Of a stretch of 12,585 nt of DNA, positions 7,139 through 12,585 are shown one piece after another. The stretch comes from AC-52 sp044870295 (GTDB lineage Bacteria; Actinomycetota; UBA4738), in contig JBIOYQ010000068.1 of assembly GCA_044870295.1 (NCBI GenBank), positions 1 through 12,585 of the forward strand, given 5' to 3'. The stretch's first letter is position 1. Every line of letters begins with the position of its first letter. The position numbers and the translations under genes are program-made. The notes under the pieces were generated by a model, which ran no database searches, was not told the origin of the DNA, and saw nothing but the letters and a program-made list of their open reading frames with translations.

Positions 7139-7467
7139 GCACCACCGCCGTTCCACCGCGGACGCGGCATCGCCTCCAGTTCACGCCGCGGGGAGCCATC
7201 CTCGCGCTGGTGGTCACGGCGCTGCTCTTCTACCTGGTGGTGCCGCTGCGAACCTACGTCACGCAGCGCGACCGGCTCGATCAGCTCGAGAAGCAGTCCC
7301 AGATCTTGCGGGAGCGCAACGCGGACCTTCAGGCGCAGCTCGACCGCCTCAACGATCCGGCCTACATCGAGGAGGTGGCCCGGGCCTGCCTGGGGATGGT
7401 GAGGGCCGGGGAGATCCCGCTGGTGATCGTGCGGAAGGGCGCGACGCCACACCCACCGGCCTGCTAG
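7135..7467 (+). CDS. Septum formation initiator FtsB/DivIC family protein
   Basis: The 110-residue protein has the expected layout: a short basic cytoplasmic N-terminus, one transmembrane helix (about 20-37), and an extracytoplasmic coiled coil (about 38-72, with QLEKQSQILRERNADLQAQL). A conserved end follows with DPAYIEEVAR and LGMVRAGEIPLVIV; the GEIP core is typical of actinobacterial DivIC-like proteins. By family it joins the FtsL/FtsQ-type complex that activates septal peptidoglycan synthesis. The start ATG overlaps the enolase stop (ATGA), and purine-rich GAGGACGAGG precedes it. The eno–divIC adjacency is conserved in Actinobacteria. The LGMVR segment is preceded by an unusual Cys where Arg or Glu is common, and the protein ends in Cys. 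Whether to call it FtsB or DivIC is a naming choice, so I give no symbol. Confidence 0.88.
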   Translation: MSTTAVPPRTRHRLQFTPRGAILALVVTALLFYLVVPLRTYVTQRDRLDQLEKQSQILRERNADLQAQLDRLNDPAYIEEVARACLGMVRAGEIPLVIVRKGATPHPPAC

Positions 7468-7488
7468 CGGTCGTCCCGGTCTGTGCAG

Positions 7489-8208
7489 ATGAACCGGCCC
7501 ACGTCGCAGGAAGAGACGGAACGTCTCGCCGGACTCCTCGAGGAGGTGCCGGCCTTCTCCGTCCTTCACCCCGACGACCTTCGAGACCTGGTGGCCCGGG
7601 TCCGCAGCCGGAGCTACCCCAGAGGCCAGGTCATCTTCCGGGAGGGCGAGCCCGGCAGGGCGCTCTACGTCATCGAGCGCGGGCAGGTGAAGCTTTCCAC
7701 CAGAGCCGCGGGAGGAAGGGAGTTGCTGGTCGCCGTCCTCGGCCGCGGCCAGATCTTCGGCGAGCTGGAGCTGTTCGACGGGGGTCCCCGCGGGATGACC
7801 GCTCGCACGATGGAGCACGTGGAGACCTTCGTCCTGGACAAGCACCTGGTCCAGGCCATGCTGCGCACCCGGCCGGCCTTCGTCCGAAGGCTGCTCGAGC
7901 TGATGGCACGTCGGCTGCGGCGCGCCGACCAGGCCGCCCAGGACCTGGTGTTCTTCGACGCCTCGACGCGGCTGGCCCGGCGCCTGCTGCAACTGAGCGA
8001 AGAGCACGGCTCGCCGGACCCGGAGGGGGGCCGCGTTCGCATCCGGCTTCGCCTGACCCAGCACGAGGTGGGCCAGATGATCGGGGTGAACCGGAGCAGC
8101 GTGAACCGCGTCCTGCGGGGTCTGGCGGACCAAGGGTTAGTCGACTGGAACGACGGGGCGCCGGTGATCCTGGATCCGTCACGTCTGGCCGAGATGGCCA
8201 GGTCCTGA
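7489..8208 (+). CDS. Crp/Fnr family transcriptional regulator
   Basis: The 239-residue protein has a cyclic-nucleotide-binding-type beta-roll (about 23-135: RGQVIFREGEPGRALYVIERG, then GQIFGELELFDGG). A long dimerisation helix (about 125-160) and a winged helix-turn-helix follow (LTQHEVGQMIGVNRSSVNRVL from residue 189). Glu92 of GEL and Arg101 are kept, as in cAMP-binding members. The residue after Arg, Ser or Thr in CRP, is Gly102 here, so ligand binding is uncertain. There is no N-terminal Cys cluster for an Fnr-type iron-sulfur centre. GTG 7483 is an alternative start only two codons earlier, and neither has a good ribosome site. The gene follows ftsB by 21 bases with no visible promoter, so it is probably co-transcribed with enolase. 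It occupies the place of the DUF501/ppx genes seen in many actinobacteria. Its targets are unknown. Confidence 0.93.
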   Translation: MNRPTSQEETERLAGLLEEVPAFSVLHPDDLRDLVARVRSRSYPRGQVIFREGEPGRALYVIERGQVKLSTRAAGGRELLVAVLGRGQIFGELELFDGGPRGMTARTMEHVETFVLDKHLVQAMLRTRPAFVRRLLELMARRLRRADQAAQDLVFFDASTRLARRLLQLSEEHGSPDPEGGRVRIRLRLTQHEVGQMIGVNRSSVNRVLRGLADQGLVDWNDGAPVILDPSRLAEMARS

Positions 8209-8222
8209 CCCATGGCCACCTG

Positions 8223-8232
8223 GTTCCGGAAC
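8223..8232. promoter_or_regulatory. Perfect 10-bp palindrome GTTCCGGAAC upstream of yihY
   Basis: This exact palindrome sits in the 74-base gap between the Crp-family gene and the YihY gene, about 30 bases before the candidate -10 box. Its position fits an operator or activator site. It does not resemble the CRP TGTGA-N6-TCACA or FNR TTGAT-N4-ATCAA consensus, so it is left unassigned. Confidence 0.3.
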
Positions 8233-8250
8233 TTCGCACCCATGATCATC

Positions 8251-8280
8251 GGCCACCGCGGGTAGGCTTCCCGCGAGGCC
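8251..8280. promoter_or_regulatory. Inverted repeat enclosing a -10-like hexamer before yihY
   Basis: CGCGGG (8257-8262) and CCCGCG (8270-8275) pair perfectly around TAGGCTT. The flanking GGCC at 8251-8254 and 8277-8280 extends the stem past a small bulge (AC on the left, A on the right). TAGGCT (8263-8268) fits TANNNT and would start transcription about 7 bases before the GTG at 8283. The element could be a promoter with an operator around the -10, or an RNA hairpin ending the Crp-gene transcript; no T-run follows. Confidence 0.4.
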
Positions 8281-8282
8281 AC

Positions 8283-9251
8283 GTGAAGATCATCGATCGA
8301 TCGACCAGGCGCATCGACGGGTTCCAGCAAGGTCACACGGTGCTGGCATTCCCGGTCGCGGTGTTCAAGAAGTTCGGGGACGATCAGGCCGGCAACCTGG
8401 CGGCCCTCATCGCGTACTACGGGTTCTTCTCGATGTTTCCCTTGCTCCTGACCTTCGTGAGCCTCCTGGGGCTCGTGCTGCGCGACAACCCCGATCTGCA
8501 GGCCAGCATCCTGAGCTCCGCCCTGCGGGACTTCCCGGTCATCGGCGAGCAGATCGCCCGGAACGTCCACGCTCTCACCGGGAGTGGCATCACGCTGGCC
8601 ATCGGCATCGCCGGCACGTTGTGGGCCGGGCTGGGCGTGACCAACGCCGCGCAGAACGCGATGAACAAGATCTGGGACGTGCCGCGGAAGGCGTGGCCCA
8701 ACTTCTTCAAGTCCCGAGGCAGGGGTCTCCTCATGCTGGCCATCCTGGGGACGCTCACCATCGGGTCCACCTTCCTGTCCGGGCTGGCGGCTTCGGGAGG
8801 CCCGGGCGTGCTCGGCATGGTGTTGGGCATCGCCGCGTCGTTCGTGGTGAACCTGGCCCTGTTCCTGATCGCCTACCGGGTCCTGACCGTGCGCGATCTG
8901 ACCTGGGGCGACGTGCTCCCCGGGGCGTTGGTGGCCGCCGTCGTGTGGACCGGGATGCAGAGTCTGGGAGGGTATTACGTCACCCACCAGGTCAAGAACG
9001 CCAGCGACGTCTACGGAACCTTCGCGCTGGTGATCGGGCTCCTGGTGTGGCTGTACCTGGGCGCCCAGATCACGCTGCTCTGCGCGGAGATCAACGTCGT
9101 CAAGAAGGAGCGGCTGTGGCCGCGCAGCCTGGTGCAGAAGCCGCCGCTGGCGGAAGCCGACCGCCGCACCATGACGCGAGGGGCGAAGGTGGAGGAGCGC
9201 ATCCCGGAAGAGACCGTGCACGCGCGGTTCGAGGAGCGCCCTCCAGCCTAG
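8283..9251 (+). CDS. YihY/BrkB family integral membrane protein
   Basis: The 322-residue protein has six predicted transmembrane segments (about 38-66, 103-125, 143-167, 172-200, 206-232 and 241-270). Family-specific motifs are ALIAYYGFFSMFPLLL in the first, GLGVTNAAQNAMNKIWDVP after the second, and YGTFALVIGLLVWLYLGAQI in the last, followed by LLCAEIN. This is the YihY (formerly RNase BN, also BrkB) family. The RNase label is obsolete and a transport or flippase-like role is suspected but not established. The C-terminal 50 residues are charged and cytoplasmic (VKKERLWPRSL onwards). The start is GTG 8283, placed just after a likely near-leaderless promoter; ACAGGC-like ribosome sites are absent. 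It is convergent with the ABC permease, with 15 bases between the stops. Family assignment is firm and molecular function unknown. Confidence 0.92.
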   Translation: MKIIDRSTRRIDGFQQGHTVLAFPVAVFKKFGDDQAGNLAALIAYYGFFSMFPLLLTFVSLLGLVLRDNPDLQASILSSALRDFPVIGEQIARNVHALTGSGITLAIGIAGTLWAGLGVTNAAQNAMNKIWDVPRKAWPNFFKSRGRGLLMLAILGTLTIGSTFLSGLAASGGPGVLGMVLGIAASFVVNLALFLIAYRVLTVRDLTWGDVLPGALVAAVVWTGMQSLGGYYVTHQVKNASDVYGTFALVIGLLVWLYLGAQITLLCAEINVVKKERLWPRSLVQKPPLAEADRRTMTRGAKVEERIPEETVHARFEERPPA

Positions 9252-9266
9252 CCGGCGCGGCGAGGG

Positions 9267-11801
9267 TTATTCGTAGGCGATGGCCTTGAGCACGTCCAGC
9301 TTGGTGGCGCGGCGGCTCGCGATCGAGGCCGCCCCCACCCCCAGCAGGGCCGCCGAGAAGATGTAGTAGAGAAGCTGAACGGCCGGGATCTGCAGGATGG
9401 TGATCCCTTGATCCTTCAGCGCCTGCACGATGGCCCAGCCGAAGAAGATGCCGACGGCGGTGCCGAGCAGCGCCCCGAACACCGCGATCAGGATGGACTC
9501 CCACCGGATCATGCTCTTCACCTGCTTGCGGGCCATGCCGACGGCGCGGAGGAGTCCGATCTCCCGAGTCCGCTCGTAGATCGACAGCGCCAGTGTGTTG
9601 ATGATGCCGATCCAGGCGATGATGATGGCCAGGAACAGCAACGCGCTCACCAGCCCCAGCAGCGTGTTGATCTGGTTCGCCTGACGCTGCCGGAACGCCG
9701 CCTGGTCGTCGAGCTGCACGTTCGGATAATCCTTGGCCACGCTGTCGGCTGCGGCCTTGGCGTCCGCGGGCCTGACCCCCGGGGCCGTCTTCGCCAGCAC
9801 CACGATGTCCAGACGCTCCACGAAGTTCTGGTCGAAGGTGCCGAGCGTCACGATGAAGCTGCCGAGGAGCTCGTTCTCCTCGTAGATGCCGGCGATCCGC
9901 AGGTTCTGCTTGCCAGTGCGGGCGAACTCCATCTGGATGGTGTCGCCGACCGTCCAGTGGTGGGTGGTGGCGGTGTCCTCGAACACCATGACATCGCCGT
10001 CCCGGAAGTCGGCCAGGCTGCCCGACCTCAGGGTCAACTGCATGACCTCGGGCAGGGTGGTGGGGTCGACACCCTGGACGGTCTGCGCCTTCCCGTCCAG
10101 CCCGAAGATCCCCTGCCGGAACTCGGACACGGCGGAGAATGCTGGCTCCTGGTGAAGCCGATTCGCCACGTCCTGGCTGAACCCGGTGAACTGCGCGTTG
10201 GAGACGATGTAGTCGGCCCTCAGCGTGTCTTCCAGGATCTTGTTCGAGGATGCCTTGATCGACTGGGCGAAGACGCTGACGAAGGCCACGAGCCCGAGCC
10301 CGATCATGAGGGCGGCTGCTGTCGAGGCCGTGCGCTTCGGGTTGCGCATGGCGTTCTCCCGGCCCAGTCTCCTGGCCACTCCACGCAGTGGGGACCCTAG
10401 GAGTCGGGCCACCGGCCGGACGATCAGCGGGCTCAGGATGGCGACCCCGAGGAAGACGACGATGGCGCCGAGGCCGACGCGCGCCAGGGCGCTGCTGCCG
10501 CCACCGAACAGGGCGATCAGGAGGACGGCCACCCCGATCAGGGTCACGACCGAGCCGATCACGGTCCGAAGGGTCGAGAACCGGAACTCCCTCGGTTGGC
10601 TCTCCCGGAGCGCGGCGATCGGAGCGATGCGCGCGGCCCGGTATGCCGGGATGATCGAGGCGAGCACGGTGGTGACCACTCCCACGATCAGGGCGACGAT
10701 GATGGTGCGCGGAAGCAGTTGCAGGCTCGTGCTGGGCAGGTCGGCGCCAAACAGGCTCAGGAGGGCCTTCAGTCCGATCGCCAGCAGGAAGCCCGCGGCC
10801 AACCCCACAGCCGAGCTGAACAGCCCGACGACCAGGGATTCGACCAAGACCGATCTGCGAACCTGCGCGGGGGTCGCCCCGAGGGCCCGCAACAACCCCA
10901 GCTCCCGGGTGCGCTGGGTGATCAGGATCTGGAACGTGTTGAAGATGAGGAACGATCCGACGAACAGCGCGATCACCGCGAACACCAGCAGCGCGATGTT
11001 GAAGAACGACAGGGCCTTCTTGATGTCGTCGGATTGCTTCGCCGCCGTCTCCTGGCCGGTCTTGGCCTGGAAATCCGCCGGCAGGACGCGCTGGATTCGG
11101 GACTTCAGCTCCTCGGGCGACACGCCCGGCTGGGCCGCGACGTCGATCGTGTCGAAGACGCCGGGCGCGTCGAACACCTGCTGAGCCGTCTTGACGTCGA
11201 ACGCCACCAGCGTGGCCCCTCCCAGGTTGTCCGCGCTGCCGAACCTCGCGATGCCGACGATGGTCGCCTGCATGGACGGTCCCTGCAGCAGGACGGTGAC
11301 CCGGTCGCCCACGTGGAGGTCGTGCTTTTCGGCGGTGTGTGCGTCGACCACGATCTCCCCTGACTGCTGGGGGCCCCTACCGGCGGACAACCGCAGGGGA
11401 TTGAGGTCGGGGTCGTCAGTCCACGTGACGCCCAGGGTCGGCGCGCCGCCGGTCGAGATCGCCTTGCCCTGCTTGTCGACGAGCTGGGCGTAGCCGGACA
11501 CGCCGCCCTCGGCGACCCGCACGCCGTCGACCTGGCGGATGGTGGCCAGCAGGCTCTCCGGGACGCGATCGGCGGCACCGGCCGTCTCGCCGAACTGGTT
11601 CGCTTCGAACTTGGGGACCCCGGTGACCTCGACGGCCACACCCTTGTTGACCGTGTCGAACAGATCATCGAACGCTCGGCCCATGGTGTCGGTCAGGATG
11701 AACGTGCCGGCCACGAAGGCCACGCCCAGGACGATGGCCAGCGAGGTCAGCCCGAGCCGCACCTTGTGGGCCAGCAGCCCCTTGACGGTCGCGCGCCACA
11801 C
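9267..11801 (-). CDS. ABC transporter permease with two FtsX domains (MacB/LolC-like)
   Basis: The 844-residue membrane protein begins with a short cytoplasmic segment and TM1 (about 17-38), followed by a large extracytoplasmic MacB-type periplasmic core domain (about 45-255). The first FtsX domain (about 265-390) contains RTRELGLLRALGATPAQV, the coupling-helix signature that contacts the ATPase. Middle membrane helices follow (about 415-465). A second extracytoplasmic domain and a second FtsX domain (about 710-840, with RTREIGLLRAVGMARKQV) end in DVLKAIAYE. The duplicated half-transporter layout suggests one polypeptide can form the whole membrane part. Such transporters act by mechanotransmission, moving lipids, lipoproteins, peptides or drugs, or activating cell-wall enzymes; the substrate here is unknown. 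The GTG start lies 2 bases after the ATPase stop, with GGGGA 9 bases upstream, so the two are translationally coupled. Confidence 0.93.
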   Translation of the reverse strand: MWRATVKGLLAHKVRLGLTSLAIVLGVAFVAGTFILTDTMGRAFDDLFDTVNKGVAVEVTGVPKFEANQFGETAGAADRVPESLLATIRQVDGVRVAEGGVSGYAQLVDKQGKAISTGGAPTLGVTWTDDPDLNPLRLSAGRGPQQSGEIVVDAHTAEKHDLHVGDRVTVLLQGPSMQATIVGIARFGSADNLGGATLVAFDVKTAQQVFDAPGVFDTIDVAAQPGVSPEELKSRIQRVLPADFQAKTGQETAAKQSDDIKKALSFFNIALLVFAVIALFVGSFLIFNTFQILITQRTRELGLLRALGATPAQVRRSVLVESLVVGLFSSAVGLAAGFLLAIGLKALLSLFGADLPSTSLQLLPRTIIVALIVGVVTTVLASIIPAYRAARIAPIAALRESQPREFRFSTLRTVIGSVVTLIGVAVLLIALFGGGSSALARVGLGAIVVFLGVAILSPLIVRPVARLLGSPLRGVARRLGRENAMRNPKRTASTAAALMIGLGLVAFVSVFAQSIKASSNKILEDTLRADYIVSNAQFTGFSQDVANRLHQEPAFSAVSEFRQGIFGLDGKAQTVQGVDPTTLPEVMQLTLRSGSLADFRDGDVMVFEDTATTHHWTVGDTIQMEFARTGKQNLRIAGIYEENELLGSFIVTLGTFDQNFVERLDIVVLAKTAPGVRPADAKAAADSVAKDYPNVQLDDQAAFRQRQANQINTLLGLVSALLFLAIIIAWIGIINTLALSIYERTREIGLLRAVGMARKQVKSMIRWESILIAVFGALLGTAVGIFFGWAIVQALKDQGITILQIPAVQLLYYIFSAALLGVGAASIASRRATKLDVLKAIAYE

Positions 11802-11803
11802 GG

Positions 11804-12538
11804 TCAGTCGTCCCCGAGGGACTTCATCCGGTCCAGGACGCGGTCGGCGGTGGGGGAAGCCATCTCGTCGACCACCTTGCCGTCGTTCAGGAAGATCGCT
11901 CGGTCCGCGTACCCGGCGGCGCCGGCGTCGTGGGTGACCATCACAATGGTCTGGCCGTACTCCTGCACCGCCTTGCGCATGAAGGTCAGCAGCTCGGCCC
12001 CCGACCGTGAGTCCAGGTTGCCGGTGGGCTCGTCCGCGAACACGATCTCGGGCCGGCTGACCATGGCCCGGGCCGCGGCGACCCGCTGCTGCTGTCCACC
12101 GGACAGCTCGGAGGGACGGTGCCGCAGCCGATCACGCAAGCCGACGGTGTCGATCACCGTGTCGAGCCACCCGCTCTCCGGCTTGCGCCCGGCGATGTCG
12201 AGCGGCAACGTCACGTTCTCGCCCGCGGTCAACGTCGGGATCAGGTTGTAGGCCTGGAACACGAACCCGACCTTGTCCCGGCGCAGGAGCGTGAGCTCCT
12301 TCTCTTCCAGCGACCCGAGGTCCACCTCCCCGATGAAGACGTGGCCGGCCGTCAGCTTGTCGAGGCCGGCCATGCAGTGCAGGAGGGTGGACTTGCCCGA
12401 TCCGGAAGGCCCCATGAGCGCGATGAAATCGCCCTCCGGAATGTCGAGCGTGATGTCCATCAGCACGGGCACGACCTGGTCGCCGCGCCGGTAGCTCTTC
12501 GAGAGGTGGCTGATGCTGACGATCGGGGCCGCGGCCAC
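11804..12538 (-). CDS. ABC transporter ATP-binding protein (MacB/LolD type)
   Basis: The 244-residue nucleotide-binding subunit has every required motif: Walker A GPSGSGKST (43-51), Q-loop Gln95 in VGFVFQAYNLIPTLTAGENV, signature LSGGQ (145-149), Walker B IVFADEP (165-171), D-loop NLD (174-176) and switch His203 (VTHD). The sequence FQAYNLIPTLTAxENV and the ADEPTGNLD motif are typical of the LolD/MacB/FtsE branch that partners with FtsX-type permeases. The partner is the double-FtsX protein 2 bases downstream. The start is GTG 12538, the last G of an upstream TAG stop (TAGTG), so it too is probably translated by coupling to the preceding gene. The C-terminus (ASPTADRVLDRMKSLGDD) is a short extension of no known function. 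The promoter is outside the window. Confidence 0.95.
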   Translation of the reverse strand: MAAAPIVSISHLSKSYRRGDQVVPVLMDITLDIPEGDFIALMGPSGSGKSTLLHCMAGLDKLTAGHVFIGEVDLGSLEEKELTLLRRDKVGFVFQAYNLIPTLTAGENVTLPLDIAGRKPESGWLDTVIDTVGLRDRLRHRPSELSGGQQQRVAAARAMVSRPEIVFADEPTGNLDSRSGAELLTFMRKAVQEYGQTIVMVTHDAGAAGYADRAIFLNDGKVVDEMASPTADRVLDRMKSLGDD

Positions 12539-12585
12539 TACTTCTTCGCCAATGCGACGGTCGATCCCTCGCGCAAGCGCTCCGG
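12538..12585 (-). CDS. C-terminal tail of an unidentified upstream gene (partial)
   Basis: Reading the minus strand from the window edge gives a 15-residue open stretch, PERLREGSTVALAKK, ending in TAG at 12540-12538. That stop overlaps the ATPase GTG by one base. The tight overlap is what one expects from the first gene of the ABC operon. The LREGSTV pattern resembles the end of membrane-fusion (HlyD/MacA-like) adaptors, which often precede MacB-type genes, but 15 residues cannot prove it. It could also be chance. Confidence 0.4.
   Translation of the reverse strand, partial: PERLREGSTVALAKK

Noticed and set aside
5735..7156. 473-codon minus-strand frame antisense to enolase
   Set aside because: Enolase with all catalytic residues lies on the other strand; the antisense product has no family resemblance and would overlap the mscL promoter region.
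8292..8303. ATCGATCGATCG repeat at the start of yihY as a regulatory site
   Set aside because: It is a short self-repeating run encoding I-I-D-R-S; such GATC-type runs are common and this lies within the coding sequence.
7665..9221. 518-codon minus-strand frame under the Crp-family and YihY genes
   Set aside because: It spans two unrelated well-supported genes and has low-complexity composition, so it is a shadow frame.
9236..9266. Possible bidirectional terminator between YihY and the permease
   Set aside because: Only a 5-bp CCCTC/GAGGG pairing with a long loop can be drawn, with no U-tract on either side.
9408..10400. 330-codon + strand frame inside the permease gene
   Set aside because: It is Asp/His/Gly-rich and motif-free, opposite a clear FtsX permease.
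1..12585. Search for tRNA, rRNA, CRISPR, insertion sequences, attachment sites and long repeats
   Set aside because: Coding genes fill nearly the whole window and all gaps are under 90 bases; none of these features was visible by eye.

Overview
This window is about two-thirds G+C and almost wall-to-wall coding. It reads as ordinary chromosome from an actinobacterium (Actinomycetota). The main reason is the order mfd – SurA-like lipoprotein – mazG – enolase – ftsB/divIC on the + strand, which matches the conserved actinobacterial cluster. In Mycobacterium tuberculosis, for example, mfd, mazG, lpqU, eno and the divIC-like gene are consecutive (Rv1020 to Rv1024). An F420-type luciferase-like monooxygenase tail and a separate ATPase/double-FtsX permease pair fit the same phylum. 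Differences from textbook members suggest a deep-branching or uncultured lineage: mscL sits inside the cluster, and a Crp-family gene lies where DUF501 and ppx usually follow ftsB. The lineage assignment is inference.

Layout. Positions 2-373 hold the C-terminal end of a luciferase-like monooxygenase. Positions 473-3844 hold mfd, the transcription-repair coupling factor. Positions 3871-4506 hold a SurA-N-type lipoprotein that overlaps mazG (4499-5299), a nucleotide pyrophosphohydrolase read from a TTG start. On the opposite strand, 5312-5722 encodes an MscL channel with a four-cysteine zinc-ribbon tail. It is divergent from enolase (5807-7138) across an 84-base shared promoter region. Enolase is followed by ftsB/divIC (7135-7467, ATGA overlap) and a Crp/Fnr regulator (7489-8208), probably in one transcript. 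A YihY/BrkB membrane protein (8283-9251) has its own likely promoter. The last quarter is a minus-strand ABC transporter operon: an unidentified partial gene (from 12585), a MacB/LolD-type ATPase (12538-11804) and an 844-residue double-FtsX permease (11801-9267).

Functionally the + strand cluster is housekeeping: DNA repair at stalled RNA polymerase, nucleotide-pool cleaning, glycolysis and division-septum assembly. MscL is an osmotic safety valve. The ABC pair exports or extracts an unknown substrate. Every non-coding gap is under 90 bases. Five of them carry a TANNNT hexamer suitably placed as a sigma-70-type -10 box, and several of these lie so close to the start codon that leaderless or near-leaderless mRNAs are likely. 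I found no RNA genes, insertion sequences, CRISPR arrays or clear U-tract terminators, and no sign of an entirely new system. The most interesting items are the zinc-ribbon MscL, the dyads in the promoter regions, and the Crp-family protein whose cyclic-nucleotide pocket looks altered.
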